Positions 25,701-34,579 of a stretch of DNA of 64,000 nt are shown piece by piece. The DNA comes from Bradyrhizobium cenepequi (GTDB lineage Bacteria > Pseudomonadota > Alphaproteobacteria > Rhizobiales > Xanthobacteraceae), in the NCBI RefSeq assembly GCF_020329485.1, contig NZ_JAGKJI010000009.1, positions 1-64,000 on the forward strand, written 5' to 3'. Made by a program: the position numbers and the translations under genes. Numbering within the stretch: the first letter of the stretch is position 1; each line of letters starts with the position of its first letter. The notes beneath the pieces were generated by a model. That model did not search any database, was not told the origin of the DNA, and saw only the letters and a program-made list of their open reading frames with translations.

Positions 25701-26687
25701 TTACGCCGCCCGGATCAATCGAATACCGCCAATTGTGGTTGGCTGCATGTTGAGGTGCGCAGCGCCGGCAGTGCCGTTTGTAACAACGGTGATGCCGGCT
25801 GTAGCGCCGCCAAGCGCGCCCACACCTTCAACGAGGCCGGTACCTTGAGGGGTGATAAAGCCACCCGGACCAGCAAGACCACTAAACGCACTGGCAGGCG
25901 GCGCCGTCTGGAACAAGACGCGGCCTGGTACCGTGGTCACGGTAACGCCGACACCGCCACCCGTTGACACGATGGTTGGAATGTTGCCGGTGGCAAGTCC
26001 AACAACGTCAGCACCGCCGACCGAGAATAACGCGTCGCCATTCACGCTGCCGTTTCGGCCGCTGGCAATTCGACCCGTTCCTTGGTTCAGATAAGCCGGC
26101 GAGACGCCGCGAAAATCTGGCAAAGTCGGGCCGATCATGGCCGCGAGAATCGGGCAAGAAGCTGGGACTGGCGAGCCGTCGCAGTTCAGCCAATATGACC
26201 GCGTGTTCGCAGCATACCAGCGCGGAATCGCCGTCTGTGCCAAATCTAGATATGTGCCAATCCCAGGGAGATCGACAAATCGAACATGCGTGCCGTCACA
26301 GTAGATGGTCATGACGGCGCCGTATATGACGCTGACGATTTCGCCGACGCCGGCCGCGCGGATTTGCGTGACGGGCTGTCCGGCCGCGCCAGGGAAAAGC
26401 CCGATCGCATCCACGACGTACCGCCCAGGAAGCGGCAGCGTAATAATCTGATCGGCCACCGGAGCGCCAGTGAGGCGAAGAACAGCGTTGCTTGCCTGAA
26501 ACGGGCCAGCGGCCGGAGCCGCAGCGCCGGGCGGAGCGGAAAGTGTGAGCGAGCCCGCTACCGCGATGTTGGCAACGCCACCCAAATATCCGTCGATGAT
26601 TCCGGAATTGCCGTTTACCGGAATGTCCCACGTGCCAGGGTCAGCACCGCGCGCCGGGGTTTCGAGGATGATATTTCCAGTGGGCAC
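25701..26687 (-). CDS. Tail fibre/collar protein
   Basis: A 328-residue glycine-rich protein with a fibre-like N-terminus (MPTGNIILETPARGADPGTWD). The C-terminal half has a tail-collar motif: WLNCDGSPVPASCPILAAMIG and LPDFRGVSPAYLNQGTGR. Such domains end receptor-binding fibres. It abuts the upstream end of the stabilisation gene. Confidence 0.72.
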   Translation of the reverse strand: MPTGNIILETPARGADPGTWDIPVNGNSGIIDGYLGGVANIAVAGSLTLSAPPGAAAPAAGPFQASNAVLRLTGAPVADQIITLPLPGRYVVDAIGLFPGAAGQPVTQIRAAGVGEIVSVIYGAVMTIYCDGTHVRFVDLPGIGTYLDLAQTAIPRWYAANTRSYWLNCDGSPVPASCPILAAMIGPTLPDFRGVSPAYLNQGTGRIASGRNGSVNGDALFSVGGADVVGLATGNIPTIVSTGGGVGVTVTTVPGRVLFQTAPPASAFSGLAGPGGFITPQGTGLVEGVGALGGATAGITVVTNGTAGAAHLNMQPTTIGGIRLIRAA

Positions 26688-26755
26688 AACTCACCTGCCG
26701 AAGCTAGTGCGTCCCCACGCGAGTCAGGATTTATCAACCCGGCGTTTCGGTCCCG

Positions 26756-27472
26756 TTACCGAGTCGGAGTAGCCGCAGGAGTCGGCGAGAGCGACGCCCA
26801 GGCGCCCGCAGCGTATCGCTTGCGTTGCTCCTCGATATTCACCGCGGCGGACAGCGTCTTGTATTGCGACTCCCAGGACTGCGCCATTTGCGGGTTATCG
26901 CTCTGCGAGCCGAAGTTCTGTTGCCAGCCGGTCATAAAAACCATCGTGGCCGCAAACCAGACTTGCGGGAGAAAGTTCGTCAGGAAGGTGGAAGTGTTCA
27001 CCGTAGGATCGAGCGGAGCCGGGCGCACCGTGCCGACCACTTCGAGCAAATACTGCTGATCGGGCCACGCCGGCCCCACGATGATATTTTGGTCCGTAAT
27101 CATCGCGTAGTTCGTCGGGACGCCGATGAAAGTGTTATCGCCGCCGACGGCATCGAGATAATCGCGCGAGGCCGGAACAAGCTGATTCCGCTTGCCGCTG
27201 CTCGCGTTTTGCGCGCTCGCTGGCGTAATCAGGTTGATGCCGTTCACCACGACGAAGCGGCCGCCCTGCGTCGGCAGCGCGAAATCGCGCTGAGCCGCCG
27301 CAATGTGCGTCGCGGTGCGGACCACCGTCGAGAGCAAATCCAACTCGGAATAGATGCGCTGTTCGGCGTAATCGATGCACGAAGGCAGTTGCGCCTGAAA
27401 ATCCGGGTTTGCCGGATCATCGACGATCATTTCAGCCAATGCAGCAACCCAAGTGTCGTATGTGTAGCTCAT
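26756..27472 (-). CDS. Head-tail adaptor-like protein
   Basis: A 238-residue protein. The N-terminal helix region (TYDTWVAALAEMIVDD...LPSCIDYAEQRIYSEL) and the following QRDFALP segment match the style of adaptor or connector proteins placed beside the portal in podoviruses. A second protein of similar shape is encoded at 28349-29041. Assignment is by style and position. Confidence 0.55.
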   Translation of the reverse strand: MSYTYDTWVAALAEMIVDDPANPDFQAQLPSCIDYAEQRIYSELDLLSTVVRTATHIAAAQRDFALPTQGGRFVVVNGINLITPASAQNASSGKRNQLVPASRDYLDAVGGDNTFIGVPTNYAMITDQNIIVGPAWPDQQYLLEVVGTVRPAPLDPTVNTSTFLTNFLPQVWFAATMVFMTGWQQNFGSQSDNPQMAQSWESQYKTLSAAVNIEEQRKRYAAGAWASLSPTPAATPTR

Positions 27473-27571
27473 TCTCGACTCTGTGATTTCAGTCCAATTG
27501 ATTTCCTACGACTCATTGTCGTAAAGGCCTCCCCGCCCAATGGGCAGAGTTTGGAAGTGGAGGCGGGTGAC

Positions 27572-27730
27572 ATGGCCCGACTTGTCGAAGCATTCTTTTT
27601 TCTGCTCGCGATCATAGGCACGACAGCGCTAATTTATTTCCACAACCCAGCGCCCCGCGTTTGCTCCGGTCCTGTCGACGAGATTTTCGCTGACTGCGTT
27701 CACCCTCACCCGCCGAAGCCACTCATATGA
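27572..27730 (+). CDS. Plus-strand membrane microprotein inside the late operon
   Basis: Encodes 52 residues with one N-terminal span (EAFFFLLAIIGTTALIYF) and a Cys/His/Pro tail. The ribosome site GGAGG (27559-27563) is eight bases before the ATG. The gene runs against the surrounding late genes and overlaps the next microprotein by ATGA. It may be a moron, expressed in the lysogen and acting at the membrane, for example in superinfection exclusion; that role is inference. Confidence 0.6.
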   Translation: MARLVEAFFFLLAIIGTTALIYFHNPAPRVCSGPVDEIFADCVHPHPPKPLI

Positions 27731-27873
27731 ACTTCGATCACGACGACGAGAGCGACTGCAAAGTATCGATCCTCCGTTTTGTGATCGGCTTCAGCTTTGT
27801 GATCGGCCTTGTTTTTGTCCTGACATCAGTGGTCGCGTCGATCTTCGAATGGATATTGAGCTACCTGCTCTAG
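27727..27873 (+). CDS. Second plus-strand membrane microprotein
   Basis: Encodes 48 residues: an acidic start (MNFDHDDESDCK), then one or two hydrophobic spans (FVIGFSFVIGLVFVLTSVV and IFEWILSYLL). It begins in an ATGA overlap with the gene before it and stops three bases from the converging late gene. The pair would be co-translated. Confidence 0.6.
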   Translation: MNFDHDDESDCKVSILRFVIGFSFVIGLVFVLTSVVASIFEWILSYLL

Positions 27874-27875
27874 AT

Positions 27876-28352
27876 TCATCGAACGCCGTGCGGATTCGCC
27901 GGATCAGGAAGCGGCCCATCCTCCTCCGCTTCCCAATTTCCGACAGGTTCGGCGATGAATTGATGCACCATCGGGCCTTGCGCAAACGATGGGATATTTG
28001 TCGGCGTAGACGGCCCTACGAAGCCCGGCGGCATCGCGGCCGCGGCAGGAATGAACGTCTGCGCTACTGGCGTGGTGACATCTTCCTGCGAGAATGGTTC
28101 GGGGAACGGCCGGTAAACCGGCATCGGATCAGGCGGGATAATGATCGTTTTGAGTTGCTGTTGCGGCTTGTCGTAACACGTGCGCGTGCAGACGTAGAGT
28201 TCCTGATTTTGAAGCTGGACTCCCGCCCACTCGAATTGCGGGACAAGTTCGGCCCGATTGTACCAAAATCCGCAACGCTGGCAGACGCCAATCGCTTCCG
28301 GCTTCCGAGCGCTTACCCGAGCCCGGCCCGATGGATGCCACGGCCCGCTCAT
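27876..28352 (-). CDS. Late protein with a four-cysteine motif
   Basis: A 158-residue protein. CQRCGFWYNRAEL and a second pair in CTRTC form a probable zinc site near residues 25-60; the rest is proline-rich. The ATG at 28352 overlaps the preceding stop by four bases and defines the start. Proteins of this type occur beside podovirus connectors; function unknown. Confidence 0.62.
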   Translation of the reverse strand: MSGPWHPSGRARVSARKPEAIGVCQRCGFWYNRAELVPQFEWAGVQLQNQELYVCTRTCYDKPQQQLKTIIIPPDPMPVYRPFPEPFSQEDVTTPVAQTFIPAAAAMPPGFVGPSTPTNIPSFAQGPMVHQFIAEPVGNWEAEEDGPLPDPANPHGVR

Positions 28353-29041
28353 TGGTTGTTCACGTAGTTGTAGAGTTGTGGGACAATGAACATGGGCACA
28401 TTTTCCGTGTCCTGCGTTGCCGCCACGTGCCACGCCTCCGCCGCGTCCTGCTTGCGGGCCGCTTCAAGTTCGGGCTTCCAGATACGCGAAAGACGGTGCG
28501 CCAGTTCGGCCACCATGCAGTCAAGGAAGCGGTAAGGCACTTCCGGAATCTCGCCGCCAGGAAGGTTTGCGTCCTGAATTTGCCTCGCGCGGTAGTAGTT
28601 CAGCACATACGCATTGGATGCGTCGGGAGCCTGCCAGAGCGTGATTGTCGGGTTGATGAGCCTATCGAACCAGAACACCGTGGGCACGGCCTGCGCCATC
28701 TTATTGGGATAGGAGGCGTATTCCGTCCGCGAGATCGGGAAGATAAGCCGATCGCCTTCCGGCTGCCCGACGAACGAAATGTAAGCGTCAAGAATTTGAA
28801 TCGTGGACGGGTCAACGTCGTAAGTCACCTGTCCCTGAATGAGGGGCACGGACACGAGATCGACCGTCCATAGGTTCGGCTGCAAGTTCGAGAACTTGGA
28901 CAGCATCAGGTTGGTTTCGACTCGCGCGTCTTCCATGTGTTCGGCGAGCAGAGCCGTTCGCCGAATCTGGATTCGCGAATAAGCGGATACGGCAAGGCCG
29001 GCGTTCGACAGGCTGAATGTCGTGATGCCGCTCGTTGGCAT
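28349..29041 (-). CDS. Head-tail connector-like protein
   Basis: A 230-residue protein (MPTSGITTFSLSNAGLAVS...). It has a helical N-terminus, a central beta segment (VPLIQGQVTYDVDP) and a C-terminal helical region (DCMVAELAHRLSRIW). Such proteins occur next to the adaptor in related phages. The downstream gene overlaps by ATGA. Confidence 0.58.
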   Translation of the reverse strand: MPTSGITTFSLSNAGLAVSAYSRIQIRRTALLAEHMEDARVETNLMLSKFSNLQPNLWTVDLVSVPLIQGQVTYDVDPSTIQILDAYISFVGQPEGDRLIFPISRTEYASYPNKMAQAVPTVFWFDRLINPTITLWQAPDASNAYVLNYYRARQIQDANLPGGEIPEVPYRFLDCMVAELAHRLSRIWKPELEAARKQDAAEAWHVAATQDTENVPMFIVPQLYNYVNNQ

Positions 29042-29048
29042 GATGGCC

Positions 29049-29732
29049 TCAGTGATACGTCCACGCGAACGCGGTGCCGTCTTCCGACGCGCATGCAACA
29101 AAGCGCGTCGCCGGCCCCGTCGTGGTTCCTACGGCCGCGCCAAACCCGGCATTAGCCGTAGTCTGTCCATTGTTGACCGTCGCGATTTTGCCGGCGTCAG
29201 CCGTAGCCGCGCACGTCCCCAAGTTTGCTATGGTTGTCGGAGACAACTGAATAATGCCACCGTTAGCAGAGGTGGCATTAAGAATGGTGACGACTCCGGC
29301 GCCCTTCGGCACAAGCCTTATCGAAGAATCAGGCCTTGTGCTGCCGGCTGTAATAGCCACCGGGTTCGCAGCGTTGCCGCCAGCAAGAATAAGGGTGCTG
29401 TTGTTGGTAGGGCCAGAGGTGGGATTGATGTTCACCGTGCCGTTCGTCGTGAAAGCGCCCGTATGCGTCCAAGCGCCGGAACCACTATTCGATGTGATGG
29501 CGCCGGCCGCAGCCGGGACGGTAAGCCCGGCACCATGCACCGCCGCAACCGTCGGATTCGGATAGGTGCCTGCGAGATCGCCGCCGGCAGTGCCGGAGGG
29601 CGGACCGCCACCGCCGCCACCGCCACCGCCGCTGCTACCACCACCGCCAGCCGGCGGGAAGATTTGCGCGGATGCCGGCGCGATCGTCAGAGCGACCGCG
29701 ACCGCGAGAGAGACGAAGAAACGACGCATCAT
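29049..29732 (-). CDS. Signal-peptide-bearing fibre-like protein
   Basis: A 227-residue protein with a clear Sec signal (MMRRFFVSLAVAVALTIAPA, then SAQ), a poly-Gly/Ser linker, and the fibre motif GDLAGTYPNPTVAAVHG. A repetitive beta-rich C-terminus follows. The signal peptide is unusual for a virion fibre; it might be a secreted or surface-displayed product of the lysogen, or the hydrophobic start may simply anchor it. Confidence 0.62.
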   Translation of the reverse strand: MMRRFFVSLAVAVALTIAPASAQIFPPAGGGGSSGGGGGGGGGPPSGTAGGDLAGTYPNPTVAAVHGAGLTVPAAAGAITSNSGSGAWTHTGAFTTNGTVNINPTSGPTNNSTLILAGGNAANPVAITAGSTRPDSSIRLVPKGAGVVTILNATSANGGIIQLSPTTIANLGTCAATADAGKIATVNNGQTTANAGFGAAVGTTTGPATRFVACASEDGTAFAWTYH

Positions 29733-29736
29733 GGCA

Positions 29737-30033
29737 TCAGCCCTCAAGCACCGCCACGCTCGACGGATTGATCGAGCAGACCCAGATTGGATTCGACGGA
29801 ATGAAATCATCCTGCCAGAGGAAAAAACCGCCCTGCCCGCCCGCGGTGCCGCCAGGGGCCAAGATGATGCCAGTCTCCGGCGTGACGGATGAATCGAACC
29901 CGACCACGATGTTATCGCCGCCGATATTCTGAATGAGCAGGTAATTCCGCAGGCTATTACCCGGAACGGCCTGCACTGCCGGCGCCGCGGCCACGGTCGG
30001 TACTACCGTGAGCCTCAGTTCACCATTTGCCAT
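29737..30033 (-). CDS. Small beta-rich structural protein
   Basis: A 98-residue protein (MANGELRLTVVPTVAAAPA...) with a predicted beta-sandwich pattern (NYLLIQNIGGDNIVVGFDS). Head-fibre or decoration proteins of podoviruses look like this. The ATG was chosen because upstream in-frame residues are Arg/Cys-rich. Confidence 0.6.
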   Translation of the reverse strand: MANGELRLTVVPTVAAAPAVQAVPGNSLRNYLLIQNIGGDNIVVGFDSSVTPETGIILAPGGTAGGQGGFFLWQDDFIPSNPIWVCSINPSSVAVLEG

Positions 30034-30041
30034 GTGGCACC

Positions 30042-30335
30042 TTACTGTTGGGCCGGCGCGGCCGGCGCGGGCGGAGCAACAACGATCGGGGCCGGCTTGT
30101 TCAGCACGGCAATGTCGTTCTTCAGCGCAGCGATTTTCGCCTCGACAGCGGCAACGGCCGCCTTGATATCGTTCTCCGCCGCCGTCACGAGGTATTTGTG
30201 GCCCTTGAACCACGAAACGACCTTGCGGCCGACATTGACGAAGAAGTTCTTGAAGTGCCAGACCAACGCGCCGCCTACGAGGCCGCCGATCCAAAAGCCG
30301 ATGTTAGCGGCGAACATATCTGCGGGGTCGAACAT
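30042..30335 (-). CDS. Membrane-anchored coiled-coil protein
   Basis: A 97-residue protein. A glycine-rich hydrophobic segment (IGFWIGGLVGGALVWHF) is followed by a basic stretch, a coiled coil (ENDIKAAVAAVEAKIAAL) and a Pro/Ala tail. Possible holin- or spanin-like role; not assigned. Confidence 0.55.
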   Translation of the reverse strand: MFDPADMFAANIGFWIGGLVGGALVWHFKNFFVNVGRKVVSWFKGHKYLVTAAENDIKAAVAAVEAKIAALKNDIAVLNKPAPIVVAPPAPAAPAQQ

Positions 30336-30337
30336 GA

Positions 30338-30667
30338 TTACGAGCCTTTCTTGCAGTGGCCGAAACGAGCGCAAAAACGATCGTACCAGCGGGGGGTTTC
30401 GAGCTTGTTGACGGTGACCGGCGAGCCGTTCGGCGTGATCGCCGTCGGAGCGGGCTTTGCCGGGCTCGCGACGGGCGCGGGAGCGCGTTTCGCCGCTACT
30501 GGCGCTTTCACTACCGGCTTGACGGCATGAACCTTGCGGACGCTCTTAACGACCGGAGCGGGCGCGACGAAGTGCGAGGCCTGCGCGGTCGGCATGAATG
30601 ACGGGCGCTGACCAGCGCAGCCGGCGAGCGAGAGGGCAGCGAGCCCCACGACAACGAGATGTTTCAT
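30338..30667 (-). CDS. Small phage lipoprotein
   Basis: A 109-residue protein with a lipoprotein signal: MKHLVVVGLAALSLAGC, lipobox SLAG-C at residue 17. A basic, proline-rich middle and a Cys-containing end (CARFGHC) follow. An in-frame ATG three codons upstream is also usable. It could be an outer-membrane spanin partner or an exclusion lipoprotein. Confidence 0.6.
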   Translation of the reverse strand: MKHLVVVGLAALSLAGCAGQRPSFMPTAQASHFVAPAPVVKSVRKVHAVKPVVKAPVAAKRAPAPVASPAKPAPTAITPNGSPVTVNKLETPRWYDRFCARFGHCKKGS

Positions 30668-30753
30668 TTTCCTCATTCCCTTGCGAAAAGGGCCGCTCGA
30701 AAGCGGCCCCGATCACTTCCCTATGTCGGGATACTTTCCATGGACTTTCGCGG

Positions 30754-31008
30754 TTACGCTTCGGTGTTCTGCTTCGGAGTTGCCGCCGAGGAGAACGGGG
30801 ATTTGTCGGAGCCGACGCGGCCACCGCTGGCCTTGCGCGGACGTTTGTCGCCGCGTGCCTTGGCCTTCTTGCCTTCCGGCTTCTCAACTTCCTTCCAGAC
30901 CCGGCCGCCGTGCTTCTTCTCCATCGCCTCTTTGGCGACGTTCGAACCGCCACCGGCGTAGACTTCGCCGCCGCCGGCCTTCTTCATCTTGTGTCGTGCG
31001 CGAGACAT
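30754..31008 (-). CDS. Small basic late protein
   Basis: An 84-residue, Lys/Gly-rich, probably disordered protein (MSRARHKMKKAGGGEVYAGG...) with a KASGGRVGSDKSPF end. Similar basic peptides (35942 and 36134 genes) lie beside the portal. DNA binding or capsid-interior packing is conceivable; not shown. Confidence 0.55.
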   Translation of the reverse strand: MSRARHKMKKAGGGEVYAGGGSNVAKEAMEKKHGGRVWKEVEKPEGKKAKARGDKRPRKASGGRVGSDKSPFSSAATPKQNTEA

Positions 31009-31027
31009 CGTGTGTCCCTTTCCTTGA

Positions 31028-31264
31028 TTACGGGGCCAGCATGCCCGCGGTGCGAAGCGCCGCGAGCAGGTTGTTGAAATCCGCTTGTGTCGGCGTGTCG
31101 CCGATGTTGGCAAACGTCGCCATCTGCTTGACGCCGCCGATCGTCGCCGTGGTTGCCGCGGCCAGGGGACCGACGGGAGTCGGATTGGTCGGATCGCCCG
31201 TCGTGAAACCCTGATCGGCATGCAGCGGGGTATCGGCGACGCGTGTGTGTACCGGTTCAGCCAT
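31028..31264 (-). CDS. Small protein adjacent to the capsid gene
   Basis: A 78-residue protein (MAEPVHTRVADTPLHADQG...) with alanine-rich linkers and a helical C-terminus (DFNNLLAALRTAGMLAP), four bases from the capsid stop. Head-fibre or decoration partners often sit here. Unassigned. Confidence 0.58.
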   Translation of the reverse strand: MAEPVHTRVADTPLHADQGFTTGDPTNPTPVGPLAAATTATIGGVKQMATFANIGDTPTQADFNNLLAALRTAGMLAP

Positions 31265-31267
31265 CGC

Positions 31268-32182
31268 TTAGCTCGTTGGGTTGGAGCCGTAGAGCGAGCG
31301 TGGCTCGTTGTACGAGTAGCTGTTGCGCTGGTAGCCCTTGACCAGGAGGTTATCCGTCGAGAACTCAACCATCATGTCGGTCTCGTAGGGCACGCGGTTC
31401 ATGTAGACGAGACCGTCCTGGTTCGTCTGCAAGAACCAAGCGAACTGCGAAGTCAGGTAGTTCCAGACCAGATAGCCGTCCGGAATGCCGCCCTGAGTCG
31501 ACAGGATGGCGTTGACATCGTTGTTCGCGGTGCCAGGCCGGAGCTCGGTCTTGAGCAGACGGATGGCCGTCGGTTCAAGCTGCGGCGGGATAATCAGCCG
31601 GCGAGCCTTCGCGTTCATGCGCTGGTTGGCGTTGTCGCGGAAGTTCGCGTTGATGGCAACCTGACCGTTGAGCAGCGAGGTCTCGTTCAGCGACGCGGCT
31701 GGAGTCGCGAGGTTCGAGAACGAGCCACCGTCGACCGGGTGAGCGGCCGAAAGCAACGGCTGACCGTCGCCACCAATCGCCGGGTTGAACACGGTCGCGC
31801 TGTTGAACACGTCCGCGGCAAACGCCTCGTTGGTACGGTCGAAGGCCTCGTTGAGGCCCATGACGGCCGGGCCGAACTCCGCCTTGTACAGGTTGTCATC
31901 GATCGCCTTGCGGGTGATCGCGAACAGCACAGCCAGTTCAAGGTGAGTCTGGTTGTACGTGAACATCTGCCGCATGGCGTTGTCGGCAGAGGTGGTGCCA
32001 CCTTCCTGCTTCACGAACGCCTGCGCCAGATAGCGCATGCTGGTTGTCTGTTCGAGCGCCATGTTGGACTGACGCTCGCGGAAAATCTGCTTACGGACAG
32101 CCGGAAGCTGATCGTACTTGCCGGTGACGGCCCACAGGCCGGGCAGAAGCAAGTTGCGGATTGCGCCTAATGCGACGGGCAT
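31268..32182 (-). CDS. Major capsid protein
   Basis: A 304-residue protein of the length and character of HK97-fold capsids that lack a large delta domain. Supporting features are the scaffold-like protein upstream, the small downstream protein, the helix-strand pattern and the Trp/Tyr-rich end (YQRNSYSYNEPRSLYGSN). The segment HPVDGGSFSN and the long spine-helix-like region (NAMRQMFTYNQTHLELAVLF) also fit. The call rests on position and character. Confidence 0.72.
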   Translation of the reverse strand: MPVALGAIRNLLLPGLWAVTGKYDQLPAVRKQIFRERQSNMALEQTTSMRYLAQAFVKQEGGTTSADNAMRQMFTYNQTHLELAVLFAITRKAIDDNLYKAEFGPAVMGLNEAFDRTNEAFAADVFNSATVFNPAIGGDGQPLLSAAHPVDGGSFSNLATPAASLNETSLLNGQVAINANFRDNANQRMNAKARRLIIPPQLEPTAIRLLKTELRPGTANNDVNAILSTQGGIPDGYLVWNYLTSQFAWFLQTNQDGLVYMNRVPYETDMMVEFSTDNLLVKGYQRNSYSYNEPRSLYGSNPTS

Positions 32183-32203
32183 GGTCTATTCCTTTCCTAT
32201 CGC

Positions 32204-32830
32204 TTAGGCGACGCCAGCGAGTTGCTTGCGGGCCCAATTGTTGGGCGCGACAACCACGAAGTTGTTGGGAGCCGAGTCGTCGATCGCCTGTTCGGAAGGC
32301 GAGACATAATCCGTCAGAAGGCCGACGACACGGAAGCCGGCACTTGCCAGCGCCGCGCCATCAAGGGCAACGCCGTTGGTGCTGTCTCCGGTAAACACGT
32401 TCGGGGCATTGACATCCGCGAGGTTTGCGCCCGATCCGACATGAGCATCAGTTGCCGGGCCACCGACCACCTGCGCCACAAAAAGCTGATCCGAATCATC
32501 GACGATATGCGCGATGACATCGGTACCAGGAACGATTGTGTTGTCGCCACCCGGCCAGAACGGCGAGAAAACCAGCTTGCCCACAGCCGCCGAAACGTAT
32601 TCGCAGCTATAGAAGACGCCCGCGAGACCCTGCGCGGGAGCCGCGCCAGCCGGAGCCATGACGATGCCGCCGGTCGCGCCATCGGTCACAACCGGGTCGC
32701 CGCGACCAATCGGAGTCGCGAAGTTGGCAGAGGCAGCGAAGATTTTGCGAGTGGTGAGGCCAGCGGTCGGAGAGCCGCCATCCTGACGGCCGAACTGCTG
32801 GAAGCCGTTCGGAGCGAGAACGTTGGGCAC
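32204..32830 (-). CDS. Capsid-associated protein
   Basis: A 208-residue Ala/Gly/Val-rich, beta-rich protein (MPNVLAPNGFQQFGRQDGGS...). It has ATPIGRGDPVVTD and GVFYSCEYVSAAVGK segments resembling proteins encoded directly upstream of podovirus capsids, perhaps a decoration protein. Unassigned otherwise. Confidence 0.6.
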   Translation of the reverse strand: MPNVLAPNGFQQFGRQDGGSPTAGLTTRKIFAASANFATPIGRGDPVVTDGATGGIVMAPAGAAPAQGLAGVFYSCEYVSAAVGKLVFSPFWPGGDNTIVPGTDVIAHIVDDSDQLFVAQVVGGPATDAHVGSGANLADVNAPNVFTGDSTNGVALDGAALASAGFRVVGLLTDYVSPSEQAIDDSAPNNFVVVAPNNWARKQLAGVA

Positions 32831-33053
32831 GATTGGAGTGTCCTTTTGCCATCTCCACTTCGCGACCCTCGCGAATTAGAGCGAAAAGAACACCAGCGCG
32901 GTGCCCAATTAGAATGTCTAAACCGTCATAGATGGGAATAATGAATAAGAAGCAAATGGCGGCGGGGCATAACTCCCGCGTATGACGGCGCATTATCTGC
33001 GTACGGGCCGTGATCCTGACTCTGATCCACGCCAACCGATGAAACTGTACCGG

Positions 33054-33608
33054 TTATTCGGTCGGAACGTCAATCGGCGCTTCAATCGTTCGATTGAATA
33101 CGTTCTTGGAGACCGCCGTCGGATGATTGGCCTCGAAGCCCGAGGACAGGCCAGGAATGCCGGCACCGCCCTTAATCATCTTCTCTTGCGCCTTCAGCGA
33201 GGCAACGCGCGCCGCGTTCTGTTCGGCCTTGGCTTCGAGCGTCAAATCCATCGGCCGCCACATGAGGACAAGGCCGGCGTGACGCACTTCGCCGCGGACG
33301 CCCTTGCGCAGGTACATGCCATCGAAAGCGCCGTCGAACATATCAGTCGTGACGGGCTCCCAGGCGTTGATTTCGTATTCCTGCCGCATCGCGGGTTCGT
33401 CTTTGTTTAGCACCTGATCCACAACCCACTGCAAATCCGCATCGTAATTCTCGCGAATGCGGGCAATGAGATCGGCCGGGAGATCAAGCGCCGAACTCTG
33501 CGCCTGATTCTTCCGGAGGCGCGTCTTGCCGTGGTGCGGCTTGGCGACACCATCGCCGGCGGGCGCATCCACGCCCTTGGCGGGCTTCCGAATTGCTGTA
33601 CGTGCCAT
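33054..33608 (-). CDS. Hypothetical late protein
   Basis: A 184-residue protein with a disordered basic N-terminus and an RIRENYDADLQWVVDQVLN helix. A middle beta segment (MYLRKGVRGEVRHAGLVLMWRP) follows. It recurs between scaffold and capsid genes in similar phages. The 220-base gap on its downstream side is AT-richer and may hold a capsid promoter, though I found no good hexamers. Confidence 0.6.
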   Translation of the reverse strand: MARTAIRKPAKGVDAPAGDGVAKPHHGKTRLRKNQAQSSALDLPADLIARIRENYDADLQWVVDQVLNKDEPAMRQEYEINAWEPVTTDMFDGAFDGMYLRKGVRGEVRHAGLVLMWRPMDLTLEAKAEQNAARVASLKAQEKMIKGGAGIPGLSSGFEANHPTAVSKNVFNRTIEAPIDVPTE

Positions 33609-33617
33609 GTTGGTTCC

Positions 33618-34565
33618 TTACTGCTGTACGAAGTATTTTTCCGGATTGGCCTTCTTATCGGCCTCCATCCGCTTGACCTGCCGGGCGAACTCGACATCGG
33701 TCACGCCGAGCCGGCGCGCCATGTCGCGTTGTTCCGGATCAAGCTCGACAAGGCTCGAATTGCGCTTGCCATCGCCGTTCGGCTCTCGCCGGCTGACAGG
33801 AGGTGACACGTTGACATCCCTTTCGTCGTCATGGCCCGCATCGGCTTCCTTGAGGCCGGTCGCGCGCTCGATATGGTCGAAATAGGCTTGTGAACCGCGC
33901 ACAAGACCGTTCAGCATTGCGCCCTGATAGGCCGTTTCCAATTTGCGATTGAAATCGGCATCGCCGAACGCCTTTTCGTTCCGCAGCATCCAATCCTTTT
34001 CCGCCTGCATCAGGCCGGGATTCGCATGGACGCTTTCGGAGAACGTCACCTGCCGCGGTGCAGCCGGCGCCGGAGCGGGCTTGCGCTCCGCAATCTCTGC
34101 CGCGCCGCCTTCGAGCGCCAGGACTTGAGCCGACGCACGGCCAATCTTGGCCTGCGCGTCCGCCATCGCCGCATAGTCGCCAGCCTCGCCGGCGCGGACG
34201 AGATCGGCTTTCGCCGCCGCGAGATCGGACTGAGCCGCCGCCAGACCGCCGGTCACGACGTCCTTTTCGAGCGACTCGGCGCGCGCACGGGCGGCGTCAG
34301 CCTCCATGCGGCGCTGTGCAGCCTCACGCTCTGCCCGAGCGGCACGCTCGCCTTCGGCCCTCTGCGCGGCCAGGGCAGCGTCAAGCTGTTCCTGCAAGCG
34401 CTTCGAGCCGTCATCCGTTTCCGGAGCGGCTTTCTTGCCCTTGTCGGAAGGCACATCGACGTCGGCCGCAATGTGCGTCATGCCTTCGGGCAGCTCGATC
34501 AATACGGGCTGATCCAGCGGAACAGCGCCGATTTCTTCGTCAGTCTTCAATGCGCGGAGCGCCAT
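33618..34565 (-). CDS. Scaffolding-like protein
   Basis: A 315-residue acidic protein. A long central alanine-rich coiled coil (QLDAALAAQRAEGERAARAE and on) lies at about residues 50-150, and the basic C-terminus (RLGVTDVEFARQVKRMEAD) is typical of helix-loop-helix scaffold ends. The position just upstream of the capsid genes supports capsid assembly. The ATG at 34565 was chosen over an Arg-rich extension. Confidence 0.65.
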   Translation of the reverse strand: MALRALKTDEEIGAVPLDQPVLIELPEGMTHIAADVDVPSDKGKKAAPETDDGSKRLQEQLDAALAAQRAEGERAARAEREAAQRRMEADAARARAESLEKDVVTGGLAAAQSDLAAAKADLVRAGEAGDYAAMADAQAKIGRASAQVLALEGGAAEIAERKPAPAPAAPRQVTFSESVHANPGLMQAEKDWMLRNEKAFGDADFNRKLETAYQGAMLNGLVRGSQAYFDHIERATGLKEADAGHDDERDVNVSPPVSRREPNGDGKRNSSLVELDPEQRDMARRLGVTDVEFARQVKRMEADKKANPEKYFVQQ

Positions 34566-34579
34566 GTCACATTCTCCTC

